Part shown: positions 30,737 to 38,553 of the stretch, in pieces
Layout of the letters: every line of letters starts with the position of its first letter
Numbering within the stretch: the stretch's first letter is position 1
Source of the DNA: Streptomyces griseoaurantiacus
GTDB taxonomy: Bacteria; Actinomycetota; Actinomycetes; Streptomycetales; Streptomycetaceae
Direction: 5' to 3'
Length of the DNA stretch: 41,820 nucleotides
NCBI GenBank assembly: GCA_014656015.1
Contig: BNBP01000063.1
Coordinates: 1 to 41,820, forward strand
Program-made: the position numbers and the translations under genes
The notes under the pieces: generated by a model
The model's database searches: none
What the model was told of the DNA's origin: nothing
What the model saw: only the letters and a program-made list of their open reading frames with translations

Positions 30737-33199
30737 TCAGGCGAGCCGTATGACGCCGCGGACCGCCGCCTCGCCGTCGAAGTACACCGACTCCTCCCGT
30801 ACGTAGGCGCCCGGGCGGGGGGCGTGGATCATCATTCCGTTGCCCGTGTAGACGCCCACATGGCTGAGGTCCTCGTAGAAGAAGACCAGGTCACCGGGGT
30901 GAGCGGCGGCGAGCGGGACGGTCGTGCCGCACCGGGCCTGCTCGGCGGGGGTCCGCGGGAGCAGGAACCCGGCGGCCTTCCAGGCGGCCTGGACGAGACC
31001 GGCGGCGTCGAAGGAGCCGGGACCGGTCGCGCCCATGACGTACGGCCGTCCGGTCTGCGCCCGGGCGAAGGCGGCGGCGGTCGCGGCCTTGTCGACGGCG
31101 GGAACGCCGGCGCCCGCCGCGGGGACGGCCGACGTGGGGGCGGGTGTGACGGTGCCGTGCGAGGCCGGTCCCTGGGAGGCGGTCGGCGCTTGCGGGGCGG
31201 CGGTGGGGACGGCGCCCGTGGGGCCGATGGCCGGGATGCTGCCCGTGCTCTCGATGGTCGGGAGGGAGTCGCCCCGGCCGGCGGGCGCGTACGTGCCGGC
31301 GCCCGCGGCGGCCGGGAAGGCCACGGTGACGCCTGTGGCGGGGGCCGGACCGGTGAGGGCGGCGGCCGGCGCGGGGCCGGCGGTGGGAGCCTGCGCGAGG
31401 CCGCCGGTGGCGGGGTACGCGCCGAGCCCGCCGGTGCCGGGGAGCCCGCCAGTGGTCCCCGGGAAGAAACCGGTGGTCCCCGGGGCGGAGAAGGAGCCGA
31501 TGCCGTCGGCGGCCGGGAAGCTGCCGGTGCTGCTCACGCCCGGCAGCCCACCGCCGCCGTTCGCGGCGGGGTACGCCGGGGCCACGTCCGCCGGGAACGC
31601 ACCGGTGCCGCCGGTGGCCGGGTAGGCCGGGGCGGCCGGGTAGGCGTTGCCCGCACCGGGGTCCCCGGCGGCCTGGTACGCGACCGGGAGCGCTCCGGTG
31701 CTGTCGCCCGCGGGATACGGGGCGGTGCCGCCGGTGGCCGGGAAGCCGCCGGTGCCGTCCACGGCGGGGTAGGCCCGCGTGTTGTCCACCGCCGGGAAAC
31801 CGCCGGTGCCGTCCACCGCCGGCCAGGAGCCGATGCCGTCGACCGCCGGGAAGGAGCCCGTGCCGTCCGTGCCCGGGTACGAGTAGGCGGTGCCGAGGGC
31901 CGGGATGGAGCCGGTGCCGTCGACCGCCGGCCAGGAGCCCGTGCCGTCCGTGCCCGGGTACGAGTAGGCGGTGCCGAGGGCTTGGAAGGAGCCCGTGTCG
32001 TCGGCCGGGGGGAACGCCCCGGTGGCGCTGGCGCCGCCGGTGGAACCCATGCCGTTCACCGCCGGGAACGATCCTGTCCCGCTCACCGCCGGGAACGCGC
32101 CGGTGTCCGTGCCGGGGTACGCGCCGGGGCCACCGGTGCCCGGGAAGGTGGCCGTGCCGGCACCCATCGCAGGGAAGGAACCCGTGTTCTCCATGCCCGG
32201 GTAGGCACCCGTGGCGCCCACCGCCGGGAACGACCCGGTGGCGCCCACAGTGGGGAAGGACCCCGTGCCGTCGACGGCCGGGAAGGACCCCGTGCCGCCG
32301 GTGTTCGACTGGATCCCACCGCCACCGGTCACCGGGAAGGACCCCGTGCCGTCGACGGCCGGGAACGAACCCGTGCCGTCCACCGCCGCGAAGGCGGAGG
32401 CCGTACCGCCCGTCGTCGTGTACGCACCGGACGGCGCCCCCTGTCCCGGGGCGAGCTCCTGCACGGGGGACGCCCACGAGGGCGACTGCTGCTGGGTCTG
32501 TGCCCGCGCGGGCGATGCGCTCTCGAGTGCCGCACGTGCTCCGCCGGTCCGCTGCGACAGCAGACCGCGCGCGGTGGCGAGCTTGCGCTGCGTCGCCTCC
32601 TTCGAGGTCCGCGGCGACCGCTGAGGCGCGCTCGCCGAGACCGGCTTCCTCGGCGACGGCAGTGCCGGCAGCTCCCGCCCCGCGGTGCCGGGCCCGAGGG
32701 CCGGCGTCTCGCGGGAGGCGCCCAGCGCCGGGGTTCCGGACCTGCGCCGTTTCTCCGTCGCGGCGATGAGCTCGGCGACGGTCCTGTCGATCGAGGACTG
32801 GCGCAGGCCCTGCGGCCGCCCGGCGCCCGGACGCCCCGTGGACCGGCCGGGCGCCGGTCGGTCGGAACTCCGGTCGGCCGGCAGCACCGCCGGGACGGAC
32901 GGGCCCAGCTTGGCGCGTGCCGTGTCCAGCCACTGCGAACGCTTGGCGGCCTCCGCCGCGGCCCCCGACCGCTGCCGCTCCTTGGCGGCCAGGACGCGCG
33001 TCGCGTTGTACGTCTCCGTGGCCGTCTCGACCCGCTGGTACAGGCTGTCGATCCGCTGCTGGACCTCCGCGCGGCTCGGCGCCGGCGGTTCGGTCCCGGA
33101 AGCGGAGTCCCCCGAGCCGTTGTCCCCTGCGGGAGCCGCGGGGACCGCCGGGTACGCCGGGCGCGCGACGGCGGGAAGCGGTTTCTGGTCCGACGCCAA
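30737..33199 (-). CDS. NlpC/P60-fold protein lacking the catalytic Cys, with long Gly/Ser/Phe/Pro repeat region
   Basis: An 820-residue protein in three parts. N-terminus to about 150: charged, helical, with RAEVQQRIDSLYQRVETATE likely coiled coil. About 265-640: degenerate repeats of the type AVDGTGSFP, many copies with Phe, Tyr or Trp before Pro, including a 27-residue unit duplicated almost exactly. About 700-820: an NlpC/P60 domain with RPYVMGATGPGSFDAAGLVQ, PGDLVFFYEDLSHVGVYTGN and MMIHAPRPG. The catalytic Cys-Ser of the usual DCSG motif is Ala-Ala here (Ala 732; codon 31004-31006), while both later His residues remain. It is probably a pseudoenzyme or wall-binding protein. No signal peptide or membrane span is visible, odd for a peptidoglycan-directed protein. 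TTG 33199 is chosen because AAGGAG lies 9 nt upstream. A ydaO-type riboswitch controls it. Confidence 0.9.
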   Translation of the reverse strand: MASDQKPLPAVARPAYPAVPAAPAGDNGSGDSASGTEPPAPSRAEVQQRIDSLYQRVETATETYNATRVLAAKERQRSGAAAEAAKRSQWLDTARAKLGPSVPAVLPADRSSDRPAPGRSTGRPGAGRPQGLRQSSIDRTVAELIAATEKRRRSGTPALGASRETPALGPGTAGRELPALPSPRKPVSASAPQRSPRTSKEATQRKLATARGLLSQRTGGARAALESASPARAQTQQQSPSWASPVQELAPGQGAPSGAYTTTGGTASAFAAVDGTGSFPAVDGTGSFPVTGGGGIQSNTGGTGSFPAVDGTGSFPTVGATGSFPAVGATGAYPGMENTGSFPAMGAGTATFPGTGGPGAYPGTDTGAFPAVSGTGSFPAVNGMGSTGGASATGAFPPADDTGSFQALGTAYSYPGTDGTGSWPAVDGTGSIPALGTAYSYPGTDGTGSFPAVDGIGSWPAVDGTGGFPAVDNTRAYPAVDGTGGFPATGGTAPYPAGDSTGALPVAYQAAGDPGAGNAYPAAPAYPATGGTGAFPADVAPAYPAANGGGGLPGVSSTGSFPAADGIGSFSAPGTTGFFPGTTGGLPGTGGLGAYPATGGLAQAPTAGPAPAAALTGPAPATGVTVAFPAAAGAGTYAPAGRGDSLPTIESTGSIPAIGPTGAVPTAAPQAPTASQGPASHGTVTPAPTSAVPAAGAGVPAVDKAATAAAFARAQTGRPYVMGATGPGSFDAAGLVQAAWKAAGFLLPRTPAEQARCGTTVPLAAAHPGDLVFFYEDLSHVGVYTGNGMMIHAPRPGAYVREESVYFDGEAAVRGVIRLA
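31852..31981. repeat. 81-bp-period duplication in the NlpC/P60-like gene
   Basis: About 49 bp starting at 31852 recur from 31933 with no mismatch seen, then diverge. The unit encodes 27 residues containing GTAYSYPGTDGTGS. It is the most recent duplication in a larger field of diverged repeats. Confidence 0.8.
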
Positions 33200-33219
33200 G
33201 AGAGGCGACTCCTTCCGTA

Positions 33220-33373
33220 CGCCGCCTACCGGGTTAGCTGTCGGATTCGGGCGGATGGTTCCGGAAGGACTGCCCTACGGCCCGTGCGCGCGGGGCGGTG
33301 GGCCGATTCACCCCAGGTCTCGGTTGGGTCCCCGGTTCCGGCTGCCCGCGGGGGCGGGCCGGATTCGGCGGAG
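33220..33373 (-). ncRNA. ydaO/yuaA-type (cyclic di-AMP) riboswitch
   Basis: The - strand 5' leader matches the actinobacterial ydaO consensus as I remember it: CCGCCGAATCC at the 5' end, GGGGACCCAA, GGGGTGAATCGG, GTAGGGCAGTCC, CCGCCCGAATCCGACAGC and the closing CTAACCCGGTAGGCGG. GGCGG near the 3' end pairs with CCGCC near the 5' end to form P1. It ends about 20 nt before the TTG start of the NlpC/P60-like gene, with the Shine-Dalgarno sequence directly after it. In Streptomyces such switches typically precede cell-wall lytic and related genes and bind c-di-AMP. Confidence 0.9.
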
Positions 33374-33423
33374 GCCGCGCGGCCCGGCGACGTTCGCCGG
33401 TTGCGTCGAGCGGCCTGCCCGGC

Positions 33424-33453
33424 ACGGTAGCCAACTTGTGTGCCTCGTGTGAA
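33424..33453 (-). promoter_or_regulatory. Promoter of the riboswitch-NlpC/P60 transcript
   Basis: TTCACA (33453-33448), an 18-bp spacer, then TACCGT (33429-33424) on the - strand. Transcription would start near 33417, leaving a leader of about 218 nt that contains the whole riboswitch. Confidence 0.55.
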
Positions 33454-33763
33454 GGTCGAAGTGCGTTATGTCCGATACGTTTTTGTGACCTTCGCGTGAG
33501 CCTTCGGTTGCCGACGGCGGTGCGGGTCAATGTGCGGAACCGTTCCGGCAGTTGCCCGTCCTCCGGCCCTTCCGTGCTCGCCTCGCGGTCACCAGGGGTG
33601 ATGGTGCCGAGGTGGCGTCCCGGTGGCCGACCGTGGGGACGGCGGCGGAAGGCCCGCCGGGCACCGGCGCCCCGGCTGAGAGGTTCGTCACGCGGGGCGC
33701 TCCGCCGCCCCGGGGTTCCGGGCGGAGTTCCGAAGGGGGCGGCCGGTTGTCGGTGGGGCGCCC

Positions 33764-33769
33764 TAGACT
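33764..33769 (+). promoter_or_regulatory. -10 element of pcrA
   Basis: TAGACT lies 9 nt before ATG 33779. The intervening GGAGAG is too close to the ATG to be an ideal ribosome binding site, so the transcript may be leaderless or nearly so. Between 33454 and 33763 I see no gene. Confidence 0.5.
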
Positions 33770-33778
33770 CGGAGAGCG

Positions 33779-36493
33779 ATGAGCAGCCTCTTTGACGACA
33801 GCTTCCTGGCGGACCTCCAGGCCCCGCGGGCCCATGGGGAGGAACCCCCGCCACCGCCCGAGGACGAGCACGTGCCGGAGCCGATTCCGGACGACCTGTT
33901 CGGCGGGAAGTTCGACACGCCCCCGGGCGGCTGGGGGGCCCAGGCGGGCGAGGCCGGGAGCGGAGGCGGCTACTACCGCAACGGCGCCCCCCGCCCCGTC
34001 CTGGACGCGGCGGCCCTGCTGGACGGCCTGAACGAGAACCAGCGTGCGGCCGTCGTGCACGCCGGATCCCCTCTGCTCATCGTCGCGGGTGCCGGCTCCG
34101 GCAAGACCCGTGTGCTCACCCACCGCATCGCGCATCTGCTGGCGGAGCGGAACGTCCACCCCGGCCAGATCCTCGCCATCACCTTCACCAACAAGGCCGC
34201 GGGCGAGATGAAGGAGCGCGTCGAGCAGCTCGTCGGCCCGCGCGCGCACGCGATGTGGGTGATGACGTTCCACAGCGCCTGTGTCCGCATCCTGCGCCGG
34301 GAGAGCAAGCGGCTCGGCTTCACCTCCTCCTTCTCGATCTACGACGCCGCCGACTCCAAGCGCCTGATGGCCCTCGTCTGCCGTGATCTGGACCTCGACC
34401 CCAAGCGCTTCCCGCCGAAGTCCTTCAGCGCCAAGATCAGCAACCTGAAGAACGAGCTGATCGACGAGGAGGACTTCGCGGCGCAGGCCGCCGACGGTTT
34501 CGAGAAGACGGTCGCCCAGGCCTACGCGCTCTACCAGTCGCGGCTGCGCGAGGCCAACGCGCTGGACTTCGACGACCTGATCATGACGACGGTCAACCTG
34601 CTGCGCACGTTCCCGGACGTCGCCGAGCACTACCGCCGCCGCTTCCGGCACGTCCTGGTCGACGAGTACCAGGACACCAACCACGCCCAGTACGCCCTCG
34701 TGCGTGAACTGGTCGGCACCTCCGAGCACCCGGTCGACGTGCCGCCGGAGGCCCAGGTGCCGCCCGCCGAGCTGTGCGTCGTCGGTGACGCGGACCAGTC
34801 GATCTACGCCTTCCGGGGCGCGACCATCCGCAACATCCTCCAGTTCGAGGAGGACTACCCGGACGCGACGACGATCCTGCTGGAGCAGAACTACCGCTCC
34901 ACGCAGACGATCCTGTCCGCCGCCAACGCGGTCATCGAGCGCAACGAGTCCCGCCGACCCAAGAACCTGTGGACCAACGCGGGCTCGGGCGCTCAGATCA
35001 CCGGCTACGTCGCCGACACCGAGCACGACGAGGCCCAGTTCGTCGCCGAGGAGATAGACCGCCTCACGGACGCGGGCGAGGCCAAGGCGGGTGACGTCGC
35101 CGTCTTCTACCGCACCAACGCACAGTCCCGTGTCTTCGAAGAGGTGTTCATCCGCGTCGGCCTGCCCTACAAGGTCGTCGGTGGCGTCCGCTTCTACGAG
35201 CGCAAGGAGGTCCGGGACGTCCTGGCCTACCTGCGGGTCCTCGCCAACCCGGAGGACTCCGTGCCGCTGCGCCGGATCCTCAACGTGCCCAAGCGGGGCA
35301 TCGGCGAGCGCGCCGAGGCGATGATCGACGCCCTCGCGCAGCGCGAGCGGATCAGCTTCCCGCAGGCGCTGCGGCGGGTCGACGAGGCGTACGGCATGGC
35401 GGCCCGCTCCGCCAACGCCGTCAAGCGGTTCAACGTGCTGATGGAGGAGCTGCGCACGGTCGTCGAGTCCGGCGCGGGCCCGGCGACGGTCCTGGAGGCG
35501 ATCCTCGAACGCACCGGCTACCTCGCCGAGTTGCAGGCGTCGACGGACCCGCAGGACGAGACCCGGATCGAGAACCTGCAGGAACTCGCGGCCGTCGCCT
35601 TGGAGTTCGAGCAGGAGCGGGGTGGCGCGGCCGGTGCCGGGGACGGGACCGGGGCTGTGACACCGGGCGCCGCCGCGCCCGCCGATGCCGCGACGGCCGG
35701 CACCGGCGCCGAGGGTGCCGAGGGTACGGAAGCCGAGGGCGTGGACGCCGCCGTCACGACCGGCGCGGCCGCCGGAGCCGCGGCGGCCACCGGCGGCACC
35801 CTCGCGGAGTTCCTCGAACGGGTCGCCCTGGTCGCCGACTCCGACCAGATCCCGGACGAGGAGGAGGACGGTTCGGGCGTCATCACGCTGATGACCCTGC
35901 ACACCGCCAAGGGCCTGGAGTTCCCGGTCGTCTTCCTCACCGGCATGGAGGACGGCGTCTTCCCGCACATGCGCGCGCTCGGCCAGACCAAGGAGCTGGA
36001 GGAGGAGCGGCGACTGGCGTACGTGGGCATCACCCGTGCCCGGGAGCGGCTCTACCTGACCCGCGCGGCACTGCGCAGCGCGTGGGGGCAGCCCTCGTAC
36101 AACCCGCCCTCCCGTTTCCTGGAGGAGATCCCCGAGCAGCACGTGCAGTGGAAGCGCACGGGGTCGGCCGGGGCTCCGGCAGCGGGCGGTCGGCCGGGGC
36201 GCGGCTCGGGCGTGGCGGCCTCGCTGTCCTCCTCCCTGTCCTCCTCCTTCCCGGCGAGCCGGTCGCGTTCCTCGGCGGCGGGCGCCGCCGGGTTCGCCAC
36301 GGGCCGGGGCGGTGCGGGGGACCGGCCCGCGGTGGACCTGTCCGTCGGCGACCGGGTCACGCACGACCAGTTCGGCCTCGGCACGGTGGTCTCGGTCTCC
36401 GGGGCGGGCGCGAAGGCGGAGGCGACGATCGACTTCGGCGACACCAAGCCGAAGCGGCTGCTGCTGCGGTACGCGCCGGTGGAGAAGCTGTAG
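33779..36493 (+). CDS. pcrA: ATP-dependent DNA helicase PcrA/UvrD family
   Basis: A 904-residue superfamily 1A 3'-5' helicase for repair and removal of stalled complexes. Motifs in order: LNENQRAAV, Walker A VAGAGSGKTRVL, TFTNKAAGEM (motif Ia), VDEYQDTN (motif II), GDADQSIYAFRGA (motif III), QNYRST (motif IV), LMTLHTAKGLEFPVVFL (motif V), GMEDGVFPH and RRLAYVGITRARERLYL (motif VI). The C-terminal HDQFGLGTVVSVSG is the small beta domain that PcrA-type helicases use to bind RNA polymerase. About 80 acidic/Pro-rich residues at the N-terminus and an Ala/Gly/Thr insert near 620-680 make it longer than the usual 720-800. ATG 33779 fits the -10 spacing. Confidence 0.97.
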   Translation: MSSLFDDSFLADLQAPRAHGEEPPPPPEDEHVPEPIPDDLFGGKFDTPPGGWGAQAGEAGSGGGYYRNGAPRPVLDAAALLDGLNENQRAAVVHAGSPLLIVAGAGSGKTRVLTHRIAHLLAERNVHPGQILAITFTNKAAGEMKERVEQLVGPRAHAMWVMTFHSACVRILRRESKRLGFTSSFSIYDAADSKRLMALVCRDLDLDPKRFPPKSFSAKISNLKNELIDEEDFAAQAADGFEKTVAQAYALYQSRLREANALDFDDLIMTTVNLLRTFPDVAEHYRRRFRHVLVDEYQDTNHAQYALVRELVGTSEHPVDVPPEAQVPPAELCVVGDADQSIYAFRGATIRNILQFEEDYPDATTILLEQNYRSTQTILSAANAVIERNESRRPKNLWTNAGSGAQITGYVADTEHDEAQFVAEEIDRLTDAGEAKAGDVAVFYRTNAQSRVFEEVFIRVGLPYKVVGGVRFYERKEVRDVLAYLRVLANPEDSVPLRRILNVPKRGIGERAEAMIDALAQRERISFPQALRRVDEAYGMAARSANAVKRFNVLMEELRTVVESGAGPATVLEAILERTGYLAELQASTDPQDETRIENLQELAAVALEFEQERGGAAGAGDGTGAVTPGAAAPADAATAGTGAEGAEGTEAEGVDAAVTTGAAAGAAAATGGTLAEFLERVALVADSDQIPDEEEDGSGVITLMTLHTAKGLEFPVVFLTGMEDGVFPHMRALGQTKELEEERRLAYVGITRARERLYLTRAALRSAWGQPSYNPPSRFLEEIPEQHVQWKRTGSAGAPAAGGRPGRGSGVAASLSSSLSSSFPASRSRSSAAGAAGFATGRGGAGDRPAVDLSVGDRVTHDQFGLGTVVSVSGAGAKAEATIDFGDTKPKRLLLRYAPVEKL

Positions 36494-36512
36494 CCGGGCG
36501 GGGGCGCCCGGC
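36493..36512 (+). terminator. Terminator of pcrA
   Basis: GCCGGGCG and CGCCCGGC form a perfect 8-bp stem with a GGGG loop, starting in the last base of the pcrA stop codon. Confidence 0.7.
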
Positions 36513-36529
36513 CCTCTGCCGTAGGTGGA

Positions 36530-36551
36530 GCGGGGCGGGGGTCCGCCCCGC
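36530..36551 (-). terminator. Terminator of the M23 peptidase-like gene
   Basis: GCGGGGCGG and CCGCCCCGC form a perfect 9-bp stem with a 4-nt loop, immediately beyond the stop of the - strand gene. With the pcrA hairpin it gives two terminators back to back in about 60 bp. Confidence 0.7.
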
Positions 36552-36554
36552 CGG

Positions 36555-38159
36555 TCACGCCGGGTTCAGGCCGTGGCTGCGGAGCCAGGGGAGGGGGTCG
36601 ATCGCCGAGCCGCCGCCGGGCCGGACCTCGAAGTGCAGGTGCGGGCCGGTGGAGTTGCCCGAGCTGCCGGAGAACGCGATCGGCTGCCCGGCCTTCACGG
36701 TGGTGCCGGAGGCGACGCGGTAGCTGGAGAGGTGGCAGTACCACGTCTCCGTGCCGTCCTTCGCGGTCACGATCGCCATGTTGCCGTACGCGCTGTTCCA
36801 CTGGGTGCGCACGGTGCCGTCCGTCGCGGCCATCACCGTGGTGCCGAAGGAGACGGGGAAGTCGATGCCGGTGTGCACGGACATCCAGTTGACGCCGGCC
36901 TGGCCGTAGTAGGCGCTGAGGCCCTTCTGCGAGACCGGCAGGGCGAACTTGGGGCGCAGCCGCTCCTTGCGGGCCGCCTCCTGCGCCGCCTTCTTCTGCT
37001 GGGCGGCCTGCTGGGCCTTGAGGTCGATGCGTTCCTGGGTCCGGCTGGCCCGGCCGGCGAAGTCGTCCGCGCCGGCGGACAAGCTCTGGAGCTGGGTGTC
37101 CAGCTTGTTGTTGGCGGCGACCGGCTTCACCGGGGCGGCGTCCGAAGACCCGGCGGCCGTCGTCTCCTTGCCGTCGTCCCCGCCGAAGTCCATGGTGGCG
37201 GCGGCGATCGAGGCGACGCCCAGGACGCACACCGAGGGCACGGCGACGGTGAGCAGCGCGGAACGTTTTGCCGGGGCGCGGCGGCGGGAGCGGGTGGCGG
37301 CACGGGCCGCGGTCCGCGAGAGCGGCGCGGGGGCGACCTCTTCCTGGTCGTCGAGGAGGGCGGGGGCGTCCTCGCCCTCGTCCGGCCCCTCCGTCCCGAA
37401 CTGGGCCGCCTCGAAGGACTCGAACGTCGCGGTGGCCTGCTGGTCGAAGGGCACGGGCTGCTCGACGACCGCCGTGGCCGGGTGCTCGTAGTCGTAGGAG
37501 TCCGCCGCCTCGAAGGTGGCGGTCGCCTGCTGGTCGAAGGGCTCGGCGGACGGGGTGCTCTCCGGTGCCCGGCCCTCGTGCTGCTCCTGGTGGCCGGCGT
37601 CGGCACCCGCGTTCCACTGCGTGGCGTCGTACACGCCGCTGTCGAAGGTCTGGGTGCCCCATGCCCACTGCTGGGTGGCGCCCGCGCCGTCGGAGTGCTG
37701 ATCCGCCTGCTGCCAGGCCTGCGCGTCCCACTGCCCGGTCGCCTCGGGGGACTGCCCCTGCGCGGGGATGCCGCCGAGGTGCTGGTAGCCCTCGGTCCAG
37801 GCGGTCGCGTCGTGGGTCCCGGAGTCGTACACGGACTGGTGCGCGGCGGCGTACGGGTCGTAGGCGGGCGTCTGGTTCGGGTCCGCGCCGTAGGTCTGGC
37901 CGGTGCCGGCCCACTGGGTGGCGTCGTACGCGCCGGTGTGGGTACCGGTGTCGGGGAAGGTGCCGAAGAGCGGGTCGCTGCCGAAGGAGACGGACTGCTG
38001 TCCGCCGAGCGTCCCGGTCGTGCTCGCGGAGGGATCACCGTACGGGGTGAACTCGCCGTACTGGGCTTCCTGGCCGCCGTACGGCGCGTAGGACGCCGAG
38101 GCCGGATCGGAAGCCGGGGCCGGGGAGGTTGCGGTCCCCGACGGGTGACGGTCGTTCAC
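36555..38159 (-). CDS. M23-family peptidase-like membrane protein
   Basis: A 534-residue protein with a long low-complexity N-terminus (about 1-300, rich in Gln, Tyr, Ala, Asp and Thr, with recurring YDATQW and FDQQATATFE), a basic stretch, one membrane span (about 318-340), a coiled-coil-rich linker (LKAQQAAQQKKAAQEAARKE) and a C-terminal M23 LytM-type domain. The zinc motif HTGIDF (His 429, Asp 433) and the HLHFEVR motif (near 507-509) are both intact, so the endopeptidase should be active on peptidoglycan cross-links, outside the membrane. The long segment before the span is cytoplasmic in this topology. GTG 38159 is chosen because TACAGT with TTGTCG at an 18-bp spacing lies upstream, giving a leader of about 42 nt. 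Confidence 0.93.
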   Translation of the reverse strand: MNDRHPSGTATSPAPASDPASASYAPYGGQEAQYGEFTPYGDPSASTTGTLGGQQSVSFGSDPLFGTFPDTGTHTGAYDATQWAGTGQTYGADPNQTPAYDPYAAAHQSVYDSGTHDATAWTEGYQHLGGIPAQGQSPEATGQWDAQAWQQADQHSDGAGATQQWAWGTQTFDSGVYDATQWNAGADAGHQEQHEGRAPESTPSAEPFDQQATATFEAADSYDYEHPATAVVEQPVPFDQQATATFESFEAAQFGTEGPDEGEDAPALLDDQEEVAPAPLSRTAARAATRSRRRAPAKRSALLTVAVPSVCVLGVASIAAATMDFGGDDGKETTAAGSSDAAPVKPVAANNKLDTQLQSLSAGADDFAGRASRTQERIDLKAQQAAQQKKAAQEAARKERLRPKFALPVSQKGLSAYYGQAGVNWMSVHTGIDFPVSFGTTVMAATDGTVRTQWNSAYGNMAIVTAKDGTETWYCHLSSYRVASGTTVKAGQPIAFSGSSGNSTGPHLHFEVRPGGGSAIDPLPWLRSHGLNPA

Positions 38160-38207
38160 CAACTTCTCTTTCGCCTCGACAACAGGGGCTGGCAGAGCAG
38201 TGCGGCG

Positions 38208-38237
38208 ACTGTACCCGGCGGTATGCGGGCGCGACAA
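38208..38237 (-). promoter_or_regulatory. Promoter of the M23 peptidase-like gene
   Basis: TTGTCG (38237-38232), an 18-bp spacer and TACAGT (38213-38208) on the - strand. No c-di-AMP riboswitch was recognised in this leader. Confidence 0.55.
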
Positions 38238-38423
38238 TCTTCTGCGGGTTTCAGCCCCGGGGGAAACGGGCATTCGGCCGTGTTTCGGGGGGCGTTGACA
38301 ACGGCTTGGCCGTACGTTCGAGGAGTGTTCGAGTGCGCTGGCCGTGTGGTGCGGCGCTCGCGTCAGGGGTGAAATACCCGTATGGGACTTACCTGTGGCC
38401 GCGCGGACCCGAGACTCCTCAGC

Positions 38424-38545
38424 CCGCGGTTCTCCGGGGCCGCGGTTCACCGGCCCGCGGTTCGTCCGGTCCGCAGTTCTCCGGTCTGCGGCTCTTCGGT
38501 CCGCGGTTCGTCCGGTCCGCAGTTCTCCGGTCCGCGGTCCTTCGG
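38424..38545. repeat. 15-16-bp tandem repeat array (eight units)
   Basis: Units near CCGCGGTTCTCCGGT start at 38424, 38440, 38455, 38471, 38486, 38501, 38517 and 38532. A 31-bp pair of units at 38455-38485 recurs exactly at 38501-38531. The array follows the stop codon of the lipase-like gene. The gap 38160-38553 otherwise holds only the M23 promoter. Confidence 0.9.
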
Positions 38546-38553
38546 CTCGCGTC

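Noticed and set aside
38160..38345. c-di-AMP riboswitch upstream of the M23 gene
   Set aside because: A good promoter gives a leader of only about 42 nt, too short for the aptamer, and the ydaO consensus segments are missing.
38424..38545. CRISPR array
   Set aside because: The units are 15-16 bp with no unique spacers, and there are no cas genes; it is a simple tandem repeat.
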